A program made the translations under genes and the position numbers. Under the pieces are notes generated by a model. The model was not told the DNA's origin, did no database searches, and worked only from the letters and a program-made list of their open reading frames with translations. DNA of 64,000 nucleotides, from contig JAVMKO010000009.1 in the NCBI GenBank assembly GCA_032164245.1, forward strand, positions 79,803,212-79,867,211, read 5' to 3'. This document shows positions 12,841 to 25,269 of this stretch, in pieces. Origin of the DNA: Sternotherus odoratus. Its lineage: Eukaryota > Chordata > Testudines > Kinosternidae. Within the stretch, counting starts at the first letter, position 1; each line of letters starts with the position of its first letter.

Positions 12841-13050
12841 TGTTACCTAGTACCTAGAGCACTGAACTGGCATTCTAGAGACCTGGATTATATTCCTGGC
12901 TCTGCTAGGTGACCTTGAAACAAGACTCTGTGCCTCAATTACCTGTCTGGAAAATGGGGACAATGATACTGACCTCCTTGTTAAGTGACACTTACATCCT
13001 TCAAGATTTACAGATGAAAAGTACTGTGTAAGAGCTAGGTGTTATAAGGA
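12841..13050 (+). mobile_element. tRNA-derived SINE, nearly full length
   Basis: 'cctagagcactgaactggca' with 'gagacctggattatattcct' is a worn tRNA-related head with A-box and B-box regions. It is followed by 'tgtgcctcaattacctgtct' and 'aaaatggggacaatgatact', then the tail 'agatgaaaagtactgtgtaa' and 'gagctaggtgttata'. The order matches tRNA-derived CORE-type SINEs that are common in turtles. It is read on the plus strand. Confidence 0.75.
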
Positions 13051-14639
13051 ACTGGACAAGGACTATGTTAACACACACACAGGACAGAAACCTAAAGAAA
13101 TTCTCAGTCGCAAATCCTGGGGAACAGATGCAGCAAAGGAGATACAATCTGCACAGATTAGGGGTTTGTCTATTTCATGCCTTAGTCTACACCTGGAAAG
13201 ATGTAAATTCTAATGCACACCAGCAGATTACGCACTAACTGTCTGTGTGGACCCTACTGCCATATACCCAAGATCCCTTAGTGCACATTAATGTGGTCCC
13301 ATTTCAAACAGTCCCACATTAACACACACTAGAGAACCTTAAATAAAAGTGTCTCATCATGGGCAATACATCCTACAGAACTCTGTGGATATGAGAAAAA
13401 TGGTCCAGACATTTGGAGGAATTAAGCACATGGAAAAGGAGCATTTTCACATGGTGAGACAAAATCTTCAACATCTTCCATGAGTATTTCCTAAAACATC
13501 TAACGAACAAAGCTGGGTACGAATTGCCTAGGAACCAACACACTTCATGACGTATTGCATATCACCTTTATAACTATGTATAGTCAGTACATGAGTATTT
13601 CCCCTGTATCTAGGTTCAAAGCTATGACACATGATATTGTTTCAAGTGTTGGCACTATTATATCATTTCAGCAGGAGCAGTGTGCTGACTGGCTTTCTTG
13701 GGTACCAGGCCTCAAGCACAACCTCGTCTTGATCCCTCCCAGATTTGATGGACCTATTGATTTTTAAAAGCCCCTTGCTCCTTTTGAGAAGAATAGAAGA
13801 AGTGAGAAGTAGAGCAGTTTTCAGGCAGCTGGGGCCACCTCTGCCCCCCTCTGTGTTATGGGCATCCGGCCTACACTGGGATTTCCCCGTGCCCCTTGGT
13901 TACATGCAGTAAGAATAAAAAGGCCTCAGCTTCCTCAAGGAGGTAACAACTTTTGATCAGACCACCACTCTTTGAACCAGGCTGGTTCAAAATAGGTCTG
14001 GTCTACTGCATTTTAACTGGAAAAGTGGTGGGAGGGGGCTAGAATCTTCTGAAAATGATGGACTTGACCCTATGGAAGGTTTTGTGCAGGGGAGAAGAGG
14101 ACAAGTTTCACTGAGTAGATGGGGATTGAAAATGGCAGGAATTGAGTAACAGGAATAGAGTTAGAGGTTGTTGGTTTTTTTTGTTTATTTGTTTTTTAAC
14201 AAACAAAACACGCACCTGACACATTGGGGGGGGGGGGCGGGAGGATTGTTTATTTTTTTTGCATTTTGCCCGTTACTATTTCCCTGTCTTTAGATTTATG
14301 CTCCTATCCTGCAAATGCATCCATGGAAGCAAAAATCAAACCACATTGACTTTGCATTGATGAAGTTGCAGGAGGAGGGCATCATATGTAAGATTTTCAG
14401 GGCAAGGACTGGATTTTCTTCTATGTTTGGAAAGCAACTAGTACAGTAGGAACTACTGGAAATGTATAATGAAATAGTATACCATATTCAATAACTTATG
14501 TAAATACTTACATGGGTCTCATCACCAGTGTGTCTGAGAGGCAAACACAGTAGAAAGGCAGCAACATTGACTGAAACTAGTCAGAACTTTCACTTATCTG
14601 CTTAGGGGCCCATAACCAGATAAACCACCTCCCATATGA
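13051..14639. other. Non-coding block with a possible worn MITE
   Basis: No gene recognised. About 13170-13345 has the look of a worn foldback repeat ('cttagtctacacctgg', repeated 'gcacattaatgtgg'-like words) but I cannot define its ends. G-runs occur near 14227. The remainder shows nothing. Confidence 0.4.
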
Positions 14640-14950
14640 CACCTCATGGCCTAGGGTCATACTACAGATAGTTTGCTTCAGTTTCCCCTGTGTTCGGAGG
14701 TTACACCTAGTCCAAAGATCCTCCATCTCCTCAGGATACTCGGCCACCAACAGTCCCAGCAGCTACTCAGGGTACTCATTTGTCTCCTCTGACCATACGG
14801 CACGGCTCCACTTAAGGCATAGTCAAGATCTCAGCTTCCTGGAAGAGATATCTGTTCCCCCCAGTGCTCAGCACCAATTAAGCTCCAGGACTCTCCTTTT
14901 ATACTTCTTGTCCTATCCTGGGACTTCTGGTGAGGGGGGCAGTGTAGACT
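14640..14950 (-). mobile_element. Possible LTR fragment
   Basis: A GC-richer stretch, 'cagtttcccctgtgttcgga' to 'ctccttttatacttcttgtc', with AAGTATAAAAGG on the minus strand as a TATA-like box. It resembles LTR sequence in composition, but I see no TG...CA ends or target duplication. It could equally be another dispersed repeat. Confidence 0.3.
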
Positions 14951-14960
14951 TAGCTCTCAA

Positions 14961-15065
14961 TAACAACAAGGAGTCTAATGGAACCTTAAAACTAATAGAT
15001 TTATTTGGGCATGATCTTTTGTGGGTAAAAAACCCCTCTTCTTCAGATTTAGTTCTACCCACTAA
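14961..15065 (-). mobile_element. Penelope-like element terminal fragment with hammerhead-like motif
   Basis: On the minus strand the order is CTGAAGA (15040-15046), a stem-loop with arms GTGGGT (15021-15026) and AGGGGT's complement (15031-15036), then AAAA (15017-15020) where a hammerhead core has GAAA, then a short loop and 'CCCAAATAAATC'. Penelope-like retroelements of vertebrates carry minimal hammerhead ribozymes at their ends with this layout (known of the family). Here the core adenosine tract follows CA instead of CG, as expected from CpG decay, so the motif is probably dead. There is no reading frame, only about 100 bp. Confidence 0.5.
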
Positions 15066-15162
15066 GGGGAGTGTCGTGGTCTCTCATTCTTGAGTTTGGA
15101 GGAAGGCCACTCTGCCTCACTACTCTCTCTTTCTCTTCCCTATCTTCTTCCAATTTCATTTA

Positions 15163-15467
15163 GGGCTGATCTTCACTACGGGGAGGGGGAGGGGGGGATC
15201 GACTGCAGATACGCAACTTCAGCTATGTGAATCACGTAGCTGAAGTTTGCGTATCTGCAGCCAACTTACCTGCTGTCCTCACAGTGGTGGCAGTCGGCGG
15301 CACGGTCCCCCATCAACTCCAGCTTGCGCCTCCCGGAAAGCTGGAGTTCCAGAGTCAACGGGGGCGCCGCGAGCGATCGATTTCTCGTGTCTTCACCAGA
15401 CGCGAGAAATCAATCGCTAACAGATCGATCGCTACCCGCCGATCCGGCAGGTAGTGAAGACCAGCCC
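15163..15467 (-). mobile_element. Complete Harbinger-like MITE, 305 bp, inverted relative to 9914
   Basis: Flanked by TTA at 15160-15162 and 15468-15470. The termini are GGGCTGATCTTCACTAC and, reverse-complemented, GGGCTGGTCTTCACTACC. Read on the minus strand it carries the same three hairpins in the same order as 9914-10215. The first hairpin has 14-bp arms and a 5-base loop, with one arm carrying CGTG against CGCG. It is the same family, in the opposite orientation, 5 kb away. Confidence 0.8.
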
Positions 15468-18400
15468 TTAGAATTAGCTCTACTGCTAGCCATCTTTCTT
15501 ACTAAAGGCGTTTTTAATTTCAATACCAATATAGATATTTATTGAAAGCCTTGGTGATTTTTAACCCTATTTTTATTTTAAGAATAAACACCTATCACAA
15601 ATTAATCCCTCAGATTAAGTTGTTTATTTTCCTTCATCTTATGCACATGTACTATAATTACTTTCCACAATGGGCTTGTCATTCAGCAGATTAAAGGTAC
15701 AGTCGGTCGTGACTTCAACTGTCACTCTTAATTAAATAGATCTATGCCCAGGAGATCCGTAATATGGTTTTTTTCAGCTCTCATTAGCCCTTCCGTGTAT
15801 GTAATGTTAAGTTTAGGTTTTCTAGTCCTTCTTTCATTGCTGAGGTAGACAAAATGAATATTATCTTTACTGTCACACTGGGGAAAAAATAGATCATTAC
15901 ATACATCTGTTACAGACCAACTAAATTAGTGTTGCAAGCTACATTCACCTATCAAACCAGGAGTGCTTTGAAGCCAACAGGGCGGGGATGTATTTCTCCC
16001 TTGTAACCTTCATCTGAATCTGTTCAGACTGTGACCTTGGATACTCTCATTCCCAGAAGTGCCTCCAAGTATGGTGCTTGGGGTCTTACACTAATACTCC
16101 ATGACTTTTCTATGGATGGTCATTGTGCCTGGTATTTCCAAACTGCCATCATCTTCTCCGTTGTAGTTTTATATGGGTTGAAAATCATTTTTCAAACTGC
16201 CCCATTTCAAAATATAGTCCAAATACCACAAATCCACACAGGTAAAAGGGCAGGTAATGTTCACTCATATGAGTAGTCCCAGTGGGTTCAACTGAAATTC
16301 TTGCATGAATGAGGACTACATGGTCAAGGATTTCAGAATCTGTAGCTTAAGCTTTGCACAAGAAGCAATCCTGCACTGGCAGGAGGATGAAATGATAATC
16401 TAACAGATCTTCTCCATTTCTAATTTCTACGATTCTATACAGAACCTCCTTTACTTTCGCATTGACTAAAGTACATACTCTCTTTTTTTTAATGTATAGA
16501 TAGCAATTCCTTTCTCTCAGACCTCAGTGATGCATTTTATTGAAGGTTTCCAATCAGTCCTATTTCATTTTGAAGAACTTTACATTATATGTCAAAGTCT
16601 TTCGGATTCTGTAGTTGAAACTCTTGAAGCAAGGAATTTTTCAGTAAAGGGCTTCAGAAAATTAGATTACCACTGAATCCTATTAAATTACATTGAAATA
16701 TACAATAAATGGAATTTAATTTTCATGGAAGGGAGAATAAAGAAATATCCATGAAAGCTAAAGCATTAAATGATATTTGACAAATATTGGCAAATGAAAT
16801 CTTCCAGGATGCAAGATAATACTTTTGTCTCCAGAAAATGCACTCATCTGTTCTTATTTTACCATAAAATCTGTTAGTAACTGATAAAAATCTAGGCCAA
16901 GGTTACTTTAAATTATGATTTTCTGTAATTTGTCACAGATGTATTTATAGATTGTCAGGAGAGTATCAGTGCTTAGTACTATACATTAACTCACCTTACA
17001 GTCTGGTGATGCTCCAAGTGCTACCATAGTAAAATGGTGAAGTCTCAACCTTTTGTCTTAGACAGTGTACCGGAGCCAATTATCATGTCTGACATGAGGA
17101 AAATGAATTTAGTCTGAGCACTCAGTGATAATGAACGTCATAGCAGTAACTCTCCAGCCAAGTTAGAAAGAGAGCTCTATTATTACTATGTGTACAGGAC
17201 TGAATTTGATGGGTAATTTAGGTTATTGCTGTGACAGCACTAAGCACTGGAACTTTGCTCCTTCTCAGAAAGGACCAAACCATTCTTAACAGAACATACA
17301 AAAAGTCACTTTAATAGGTGTAATGTTTATTGAGATATTATAGCAACACTTCTTTACCATCTTCTTCACTTACTGTTGGAGAAGCAAAGAGACAAGTAAA
17401 TTGAGCCTGATTTTAGTAATATTTCTCCATCAAATGAAATCTTCCTTCATATCTAACAGGCTCGGTTTCTTGTTCAATGAGCAAGGTAGTAGGTGATTCA
17501 AGTATCATTCACAACAATTTTGCAAACTATTCTGAAGGCCACATAATGGCTGGTGGCTACAGGGACGCCAACGAATCTGAAATATCAGAAGCTGTTTAGT
17601 AACCTGGCTCAGGTGTTTTTTTGTTTTCCGTTGTTTTCGTTTTTTGCCCATCATGAATTCTGAAATTACTGTAACAATATATATGAAAGTTTCCCTTGCC
17701 ACCCTCACTTCTGCACTGTCCAGGGCTGGGCGTCCAAGCTAGCAGCCGCTGTTCTCCGCACTGCCTCCAGAGCTGGGCGGCAGCATATGTATGTGGAGGA
17801 AGGGGGCACACAAGCAACTACAGACACAAGGAAGGGGTAGCCAATCAAAGAAGTTGGCAAACCACTGCATTAGACCTTCACTTGGCTTCTCCTATCACCC
17901 CTCTACGCTGCATGGTAGAGACATGCAAGAAAGATCTGCTCACTGGCCTAGGGGTGCAAAGGATAAATATCCTCTTCTGCATAATTTCCACTACTGGGTC
18001 TCCACTGTGCAGCTGATCTGTATCTGTCACCTTAAGCTACCATTTAGCAGTCTGTAGCTTCATAGGTTCGCACCAGTATTGGCCCCTCTTTCTCTTTACA
18101 TTTAATGGAGCAATGAGAGGAGGACACTAATGAATGCAGTAACAGATACTTCTGTGCTGGATCTCCAAGAAGATGTAACAGCCGCTAGGATAGGAGGGGA
18201 TGATGATTATCTTTGTGTGGTACTTTGGGGAGATGACCTAGGGTAGCTATTCCCCAAACAACTGGTATCCTCAGTGTGGAACTGCCCATACTTCAAACTC
18301 TGTCTATTTCTTTGAGGATGACTCACAGAAGGAAATTTGCAAGTCCTGAATGCACCAGCCAGTGCAGACGGCTCCACCTTCACATCCCATGGAGAGGTGT

Positions 18401-18699
18401 GTGCTTGTGTTAGTTTTAAAAGAACATCACTTTGACTTTTGTCTGCACCAACAAAAGAATAGACATTCACAAGTGAGGATCAAGGCACCACGGGGAGCCA
18501 CTTTATCTCTCTGCATCCTTTTGCAGCAAGGTATTAGAAGCTCAGCTTAACGGGGAATTTTCGCCCTTTTGTGGGCTTAAGTCACAAGATAAAAAATGCT
18601 TTTAATATAGTTTTTGCCTGAAAAAGCATCCCTATATTAATATACTCAAACAAGCACACATACAGTGCTTCATACGTAAAAAGTCTAAATTTTCATCAG

Positions 18700-18732
18700 T
18701 AAAGTCAACGGAAGCTTTGCCGTTGACTTGAA
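18700..18732. repeat. Short palindrome of the 'CATTGACTTCAATGG' family
   Basis: AAGTCAACGG (18702-18711) and CCGTTGACTT (18720-18729) are perfect 10-bp arms around an 8-base loop, followed by 'aggatcaga'. The same layout occurs at 31841-31874. Confidence 0.7.
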
Positions 18733-21700
18733 TGAATACAGGATCAGACCATACAGCTCTTGATGCGAGAAGGAGTAGCAAATATTATTTTAATCTACAT
18801 CAAAACATAAAAAGATACCTATCCAAGGCTCTAGGTGTTTTTAAATACTATTAACCATACAGTTAAATCAACTGCATTAAAATAATCAATCAATTCAATT
18901 CAGTCAACCATCAATAAAACTTCCTTTCTATCATCTGCAAAACATACTCCAAATTCTATCAAACAGATATATTTTTCAGCCTGAGAAGAAGGCTGCTAAA
19001 GTTGGGGTATTTTGGACCAAGGGCAGTAAAAGTCACCGCAGGGATTTAAAGATACATGATCATCTTGGAAAAAAACTGATTTATGCAAATTGTATCCTTC
19101 CATCACAGACAGTTATTCCAATGATAAATTGTTACCTAATCTCATCTCTCTATGATGAAATATCATGATCAGTGAATAGATTAAGCTTTATATTTTAATT
19201 ATGATCCAAGTGTAACCCACATTCCTCCTGGGTGTGGTGTTGTCTCTCATCTAGTGGCACCAAGACCAGGTGTGGGGGAGGGAGGGGAGAGAGAGATTTG
19301 CTCTTCTACAGCCTTAGCAGTAGACTGGGATTTGTTGACATTACACAAGCACCAATTGTCCACTGGCAATTTCACAGCCACTGCATCGGTAAGATGGAAT
19401 ACAGGGTAATGACTCACAATGTATACAAACTGATACTGCTCAGTAACAGTCCTACAGAAATCATGACGATTATTATGGTGACAGGAGGCTAACATACTCA
19501 TTCATAGATGTGCTTTTCTGTGCCTCTGGAGACCTCCTTCTGGAAGAGGTTGCTAGGAGAGCATGCATGCTGTCAGTGGCTTTTAGCAGAATGCGAGAAA
19601 CTGTAGCATCAGTGAACTGCTCTTCACTTCGACCGCCATTGTAGAAAAAGGAGGGAAAGAGCCATATCAGCACAATGCCCCATGTCATCTAAGGGTAATG
19701 GGGCTATCTGGATGGGCTCTGGATATCTGTTTAATGCCACACACATTGCTTGTCACGCTTGGAATAATTTCATACCTAGTGGAGATGGTGCAGTGGTTAT
19801 CCGTTGAATGGCCATAAACCTGTTGACCCATCACACAAAATGGAACAGAGGGATCCAAGATGGCCAGGCTCATAATTCAAAACACTGAAGAAATGTATCT
19901 GTTTTTACACTGAACGTTTAGGACTATACCTTAAAGACTCTGCCCTATCTCTCCAGTCCTCTTCCTTCTCGGTGTCCTTAGCACAACTCATGAAAAACAG
20001 CCACTCACTGGGGAGTGAAATACACTGAGAGGCAATCCAAGGCCCATGCCATTGTACAAAACATTTAAACCCAATTTTGAGGACTTACGTGGGACTTAAG
20101 CAGTGCATATGCCTTGTGCTCTGAACAGGAGTAGCTTTCACCCTTTATGCCCAGGAAGAGTGTAATCAGATATATAAGATCAAATTAGACCATCATCTGC
20201 ATGCAGAAACTGTCACTGAAGTCAATAGGAGTGGCATGTGCGAACCAAAGAGCACACTTTGATCTAGAGTGAGTTGTTTGCTTGGAGGAAATCTCTCTTC
20301 CGTGTTCTGGGCCAAACTAACTTCAGTAGGTTACGTGGGCTGTGAGTCAGTGCAGAATTTGTCCTTCAGTCTTTAGCAATGGCAGTGTTTATTTATGTCT
20401 CTTAGTGACTGTATTAGTCCTCATTTTTGTATTTTTCTCATGGGCCTGGTTTTATGTCATTATTAATTTCACTAGCATAATGCCAGCTTGTAACTGGAGT
20501 AAAGAAATATTTATTAGGACCTATCTCTCTCCAACCTGAGTGCCAAACTTTGGTAAATAGGAGCACCTCCATTGACTTCAATGGCATTTCACCCATTTGC
20601 CCCATCGGAGAATATGATCCTCTGTTTTTATCACCTTCTCAATTTCTTACAACTAAGGCTCTTTAGTTTTGCTATGTATAAATTATGAACAGATTTATAT
20701 TTCTATGGACTTGTAAGGTGGTGAATATTTTATTCCTATGTATTTTGCATGAGCCAATTCATGAAGTATTTACTAATTTTTTGCTTATTCCTTCCTCAGA
20801 CAAAATTAACAATGAAGCCAGTATGAGAATAAAGTTCATTGCATCTAATTGGATAAGGACTTCAGCACCATAAACACAATGGTATTTTTCTTGGCTTTGT
20901 ATTCAAATTAATGATCGTGAAAGGAAGAGCATGAATAAAAACAAAATAATAATCCTTTGTAGTCTTGCATTCAATCTGATTATTCATGAGCTCCATAGCT
21001 CTGGTGGGAGCTGCTGTGACTGGACATATAGTCTGCATTCAAATGAAGCCAATCATAATGACCGCAGGAAGGGTCTGAATGGATTCTGGGGATTCTGGGG
21101 AATGTGCAAGAGGTACTGGGGAGGCTCAGGGGAGACCACCCTACTTTCAGGGACTAGACAATTGGACCACAGTGGGTCTCCATTGCCAAGAGGGGTTAAA
21201 GACAAGAGGGCTGCACCTGGAGTGAGTACAGAGAGGCACAAAGACAGCAACAGTGCCTCAACTTTGTCCAACCCCAGCAAACCAAGGGTACTTAGGAGTC
21301 AGTGTTTGGACCCCTGCACCCTCAGCTCTCTGATGAGTGCTCAGTAGGGAGATCTTAAGCAGATCTGTGACACAGGCCTATCTATAACAAATTGTAAAAT
21401 TGGTGAGAGTGATACAATTGGAGTGAAAGTCAGGAATTGCTGTATGACAGCCTTGTGAAAATAAGGAAAGAAAGATGAAGAAGAAACTCTCTGAATAAGG
21501 AGGCTGACCACTATGACAAGATTATCAGTTAACCTCAGCTCATTGGCTAATACTATTGTCATCGGAATACATTCATTTTAAATGTTAAGGTTTTTGCCAT
21601 TCTAATAAGGCAGCTAGTGCTGGTTGCTCCACCTGGTTGAAATTGCATTTTATTCTCAGCTCCTATGATAAGTGTCACACAGAGCTTTTGAAGCTTGCTG

Positions 21701-22000
21701 ACTGAACTCATTCTGTCATAGCAGAGCAGTTGATATTTCACACTAGAATGCTAACTGTACTTCAAGGACAAGTCATTTGATCAAAGGGTACCACAAATCT
21801 TCGCAGAGAATGGCAGATGGGAAATGGTAAAGTGTTATTTATGTGACTGACCATTAGAGATTTAAGATACTCTTCAGAGCCATTTCATCATTACTCACTC
21901 ATCTTTTAAATAACCCCTAATTCTTGGCATTGCTATTATCATTCGGGCTGCATAATATTATAGCTGAGTCTTCTGTTTATATGACAAGCTCATAAACTTG

Positions 22001-22017
22001 TGTGTGTGTGTGTGTGT
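22001..22017. repeat. (TG)n microsatellite
   Basis: About eight uninterrupted TG units. Confidence 0.95.
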
Positions 22018-23106
22018 AAGGCTTATATTTAAACATTATAAATACACCATAATGCAAGAGAAAAGTTGAATTGCCTTAAAAAAGGAGACACATATTATTT
22101 GATAGATGCTGAATAAAATTATTTAAACAGAAGATAAATTATATTTCAATATGAAATAACTATTCTGGAATAACTTATTTTTTGTTGAGGGACCTTCTTA
22201 TTTCATATACTTGACTCAAAAGAGCAAGAGGTAAGAAAGATGACTCTTCTGAATAACCTGATACAGGGTTCATGATCTTTTCAATGGACAATGGATATTT
22301 TGGGAGGTAGGTGTTGATGTGCATATGAAGGAGAGAAAGATGGGGCAGAGTATTAGGAGAACAAGAGTGAAAGATGAAACAAATCCAATAAACCCACCCA
22401 TATAGCACAAACACTCATGAATCCAAATCTTCTCTCTCTTCTGAAAGGCTGGATGTAGTTTTGGTCAGATCAAACTATGTGGCTCTAACTTAGCAGACAG
22501 ACCAAGAGATTATTAACTACAAAGATAACATCTTCCTGAACAATGAATCCAGATAAAATTCTGGCCCCACTGAAGTCAATGGGAGCTTTGCTACTCACTG
22601 CAGTGAAATCTGGATTTCACCCAAATATTCTTTCCTTCAGTGCCCAAACTGATGATCAGTGAGCCAGTAAAAACCTCCCTGATTTAATTCATCTGGTTCA
22701 TCCAACTACATTAGCCATGTGAATATGCCTTATAGTAATAAACTCAAGGAGCTCAATCTAGTTAGCAAAGAGAGAATAAAGGAATGACTTGATTACAATC
22801 TAAGTACCTACATGGGCAATAAATATGTAATAATGGGCTCTTCAGTCTTGCAGAAAAAGCTATAACATGATCTAATGGCTGGAAGTGGAAGCTATACAAA
22901 TTCAGACAAAATCATGAGTTGTCCCCATTTGTGACGCTTCTAATCACTTGTAAAATTTTAGCTGAACTCAGTAATCTTTAGTAAGGTGAACTGGATTAGT
23001 TGCTCCCCAACCTCTGCCACATCACAATTTTCAGCTTGTATAATCAAAGTTCACAAAACATCACCTGGATGATTTTTTAGAGTACTCAGCAGCATACCCA
23101 ACTCCT

Positions 23107-23357
23107 AGCCCTGCGCTACACTGGAGGTTGGGGGTCAATCTAAGATATGCAACTTCAGCTATACTAATAGCGTAGCTGAAGTCATCGTATCTTAGATTGA
23201 CGTACGTAGCTGTCCACACGCCGGCGAGTCAACCACTGCTGCTCCCCCATTGACTCTGCTTCTGCCTCTTGCAGAGGTGGAGTTCTGGAGTCGATGGGGA
23301 GCGTGCTTCAGGATCGATCACTGCCCACCAATCCGGTGGGTAGTGTAGACATACCCC
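23107..23357 (-). mobile_element. Harbinger-like MITE, diverged subfamily copy
   Basis: Reading the minus strand, it starts GGGGTATGTCTACACTACCC and contains 'gatcgat', a 'gagtcgatgggg'-type block, and the 'cttcagctac' hairpin. On the plus strand the hairpin arms are around 23138-23160 and 23168-23193. The order matches the copies at 9914 and 15163, but the termini read 'TCTACACTA' instead of 'TCTTCACTA', so it is a related subfamily. I could not define a target duplication. Its right end lies about 20 bp from the Gypsy insertion. Confidence 0.65.
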
Positions 23358-23378
23358 TCGTTTTGCAGACTAATGTTG

Positions 23379-23919
23379 TGTGACAAAGCTCCAAGCCTGT
23401 ACTTGTGGGTCCTGCGTTTCTTGGCGGATTTCACTAGCCTCAGTGGCTAATTGTGGAAGGCAGGGGGGGGGGGAGCTCGGGCCCGCCCTCTTCTCCGGGC
23501 TCCAGCCCAGGGACCCTAATAATCTCAGTTGAGATGGCTGACCTTTTAACCACCAAGCACAATACAATTCCCCTGGGCTTCTTCCCCACAACAGTTCCTG
23601 CTTCTTTACTCTCCACTTCACCCTTACCTCAGGGCCTCCTTCCAAACTGCTCTCTGCTTCAATGCCTCCAAACTCCTCTCTGCTCCAAACACCCACACTG
23701 TCTGCCTGAGGCAGGGGTTTTTATTAAGGCCTTACTTGACAGCAGGTGCTCCTAATTAACCTGCTGCCTGCTAGAACCTTCTTAATTGACCCCAGGTGTC
23801 TTGATTGGCCTGGAGTAGGCTTTGTTTGGCTATAGGGGGAACAGAGATCTGCACATCCTGAGACTGATGTACCTGCCTTCCAGCACTCTCCTATACCCTT
23901 CAGGTCTGACTCTGTCACA
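23379..23919 (-). repeat. 3' LTR of the Gypsy element
   Basis: 541 bp, TGTGACA to TGTCACA, nearly identical to 28465-29007. AATAAA on the minus strand at 23720-23725 is the likely poly(A) signal. The end of the RT-RNase H frame runs about 90 bp into it. Confidence 0.92.
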
Positions 23920-25218
23920 TATCCCCCTCCCCTGCTCAACGCCAAGGGGTTGGGCAACTTGGGTCGACATACAGTGCACTCGTGATAAGCCATCTGCATT
24001 GCCATGATGACTTCCGGCCCTGTGTTGTATGCGGAACTGGAAAGGTTGGAGGGATAAAAACCATCTAGTCACTCTGGCATTTTTCTCCTTATTCCGCTGC
24101 ATCCACTGAAGAGGGGCATGGTCAGTCACGAGGGTAAATTTTCTTCCTAGCAGGTAGTATCTCAATGTTTCCATGGCCCATTTAACAGCAAGGCATTCCC
24201 TCTCAACCACCGCATACTTCTGTTCTCTTGGGAGGAGTTTTCTACTGAGATATAGGATTGGATGTTCTTCTTCCCTGACCATCTGGGACAGGACAGCCCC
24301 CAGTCCTACTTCGGATGCATCTGTCTGCAAGATAAACTCCTTAGAGAAGTCTGGGGCTATAAGTACGGGGTCACTGCAAAGGGCTGTCCTCAGATCTGTA
24401 AATGCTCTCTCTGCTGTATCTGTCCATCGTATCATTTCAGGTCCCCGAGCTTTTATGAGCTCAGTCAGGGCACTCGCCCTAGTGGCAAAATGGGGAATAA
24501 AGCGTCGATAATAGCCTACCACGCCTAGGAACGCACGGACTTGCTTCTTTCGGACTGGCCGGGGCCAGTTTTGAATTGCCTCTAGCTTATTAGTTTGGGG
24601 CTTCACTATGCCCCTTCCTACAATGTATCCCAGGTATCTAGCCTCTGCTAGCCCTATGGCACATTTAGCGGGATTAGCAGTGAGGCCAGCTCGCCTTAAG
24701 GTGCGCAGTACTGCTTCCACTTTCTCCAAGTGGGTTCCCCAGTCTGGCGTATGGATGATGACATCATCTAGGTATGCGGCTGCGTAACTAGTATGATGGC
24801 GCAACAGTTTATCCATGAGACGCTGGAATGTGGCCGGTGCCCCATGTAGCCCGAACGGGAGGACAGTGTACTGAAATAGCCCATCTGGGGTGGAGAACGC
24901 TGTCTTCTCTTTGGCCTCCTTAGTCAGGGGAACTTGCCAATAACCTTTTGTCAGATCCAGTGTAGTTAAGAATCGGGCACTACCCAGTCGGTCAACCAGT
25001 TCATCGATGCGTGGTATGGGGTACGCATCGAATTGGGATATTTCATTCAGTCGGCGAAAGTCATTACAGAATCTCACAGTTCCATCAGGTTTAGGGACCA
25101 GAACAATTGGGCTGGACCACTGACTGTGAGATTCTTCAATAACCCCTAATTCTAACATTTTCTTTACTTCAGCCTTGATTTCCCCTCTTTTGGCCTCTGG
25201 TATTCGGTAGGGTCTCAA
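23830..25218 (-). CDS. Reverse transcriptase-RNase H region of the Gypsy element
   Basis: A 462-residue open stretch in the same frame as the upstream polyprotein, separated from it by the UGA at 25270-25272 and 17 further codons. The listed start codon is TTG and is probably not a real initiator; expression would need readthrough or an intact copy. RT motifs: LGVIEESHSQWSSPIVLVPK near the start, DLTKGYWQVPL at 88-98, LPFGLHGAPATFQ at 120-132, and the catalytic YLDD at 149-152. RNase H follows with D300 (QTDAS), E341, D366 (TDHAPL) and D409 (NADGLSR). The last 30 or so residues are read out of the 3' LTR, which starts at 23919. It converts element RNA to DNA. The catalytic residues are all present. 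Confidence 0.9.
   Translation of the reverse strand: MRPYRIPEAKRGEIKAEVKKMLELGVIEESHSQWSSPIVLVPKPDGTVRFCNDFRRLNEISQFDAYPIPRIDELVDRLGSARFLTTLDLTKGYWQVPLTKEAKEKTAFSTPDGLFQYTVLPFGLHGAPATFQRLMDKLLRHHTSYAAAYLDDVIIHTPDWGTHLEKVEAVLRTLRRAGLTANPAKCAIGLAEARYLGYIVGRGIVKPQTNKLEAIQNWPRPVRKKQVRAFLGVVGYYRRFIPHFATRASALTELIKARGPEMIRWTDTAERAFTDLRTALCSDPVLIAPDFSKEFILQTDASEVGLGAVLSQMVREEEHPILYLSRKLLPREQKYAVVERECLAVKWAMETLRYYLLGRKFTLVTDHAPLQWMQRNKEKNARVTRWFLSLQPFQFRIQHRAGSHHGNADGLSRVHCMSTQVAQPLGVEQGRGICDRVRPEGYRRVLEGRYISLRMCRSLFPL
23920..23935 (-). promoter_or_regulatory. Polypurine tract
   Basis: GCAGGGGAGGGGGATA on the minus strand, directly abutting the 3' LTR. It is the expected primer site for plus-strand DNA synthesis. 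Confidence 0.85.
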
Positions 25219-25269
25219 TGTTACCTTGGCTCCTGGGATCGTGCGGATATGGTGATAGGCTTCAGTTGT

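Larger units (their letters stand above)
15471..23106. other. Long non-coding block, mostly featureless
   Basis: No exon or domain is recognised in 7.6 kb. It holds a palindromic repeat at 18702-18729, a (TG)n run at 22001, and family-type words near 20575 ('ccattgacttcaatgg') and 22570 ('actgaagtcaatgggagc'). A GC-richer stretch at 17700-17880 may be a worn repeat but is unassigned. Otherwise I see nothing. Confidence 0.5.
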
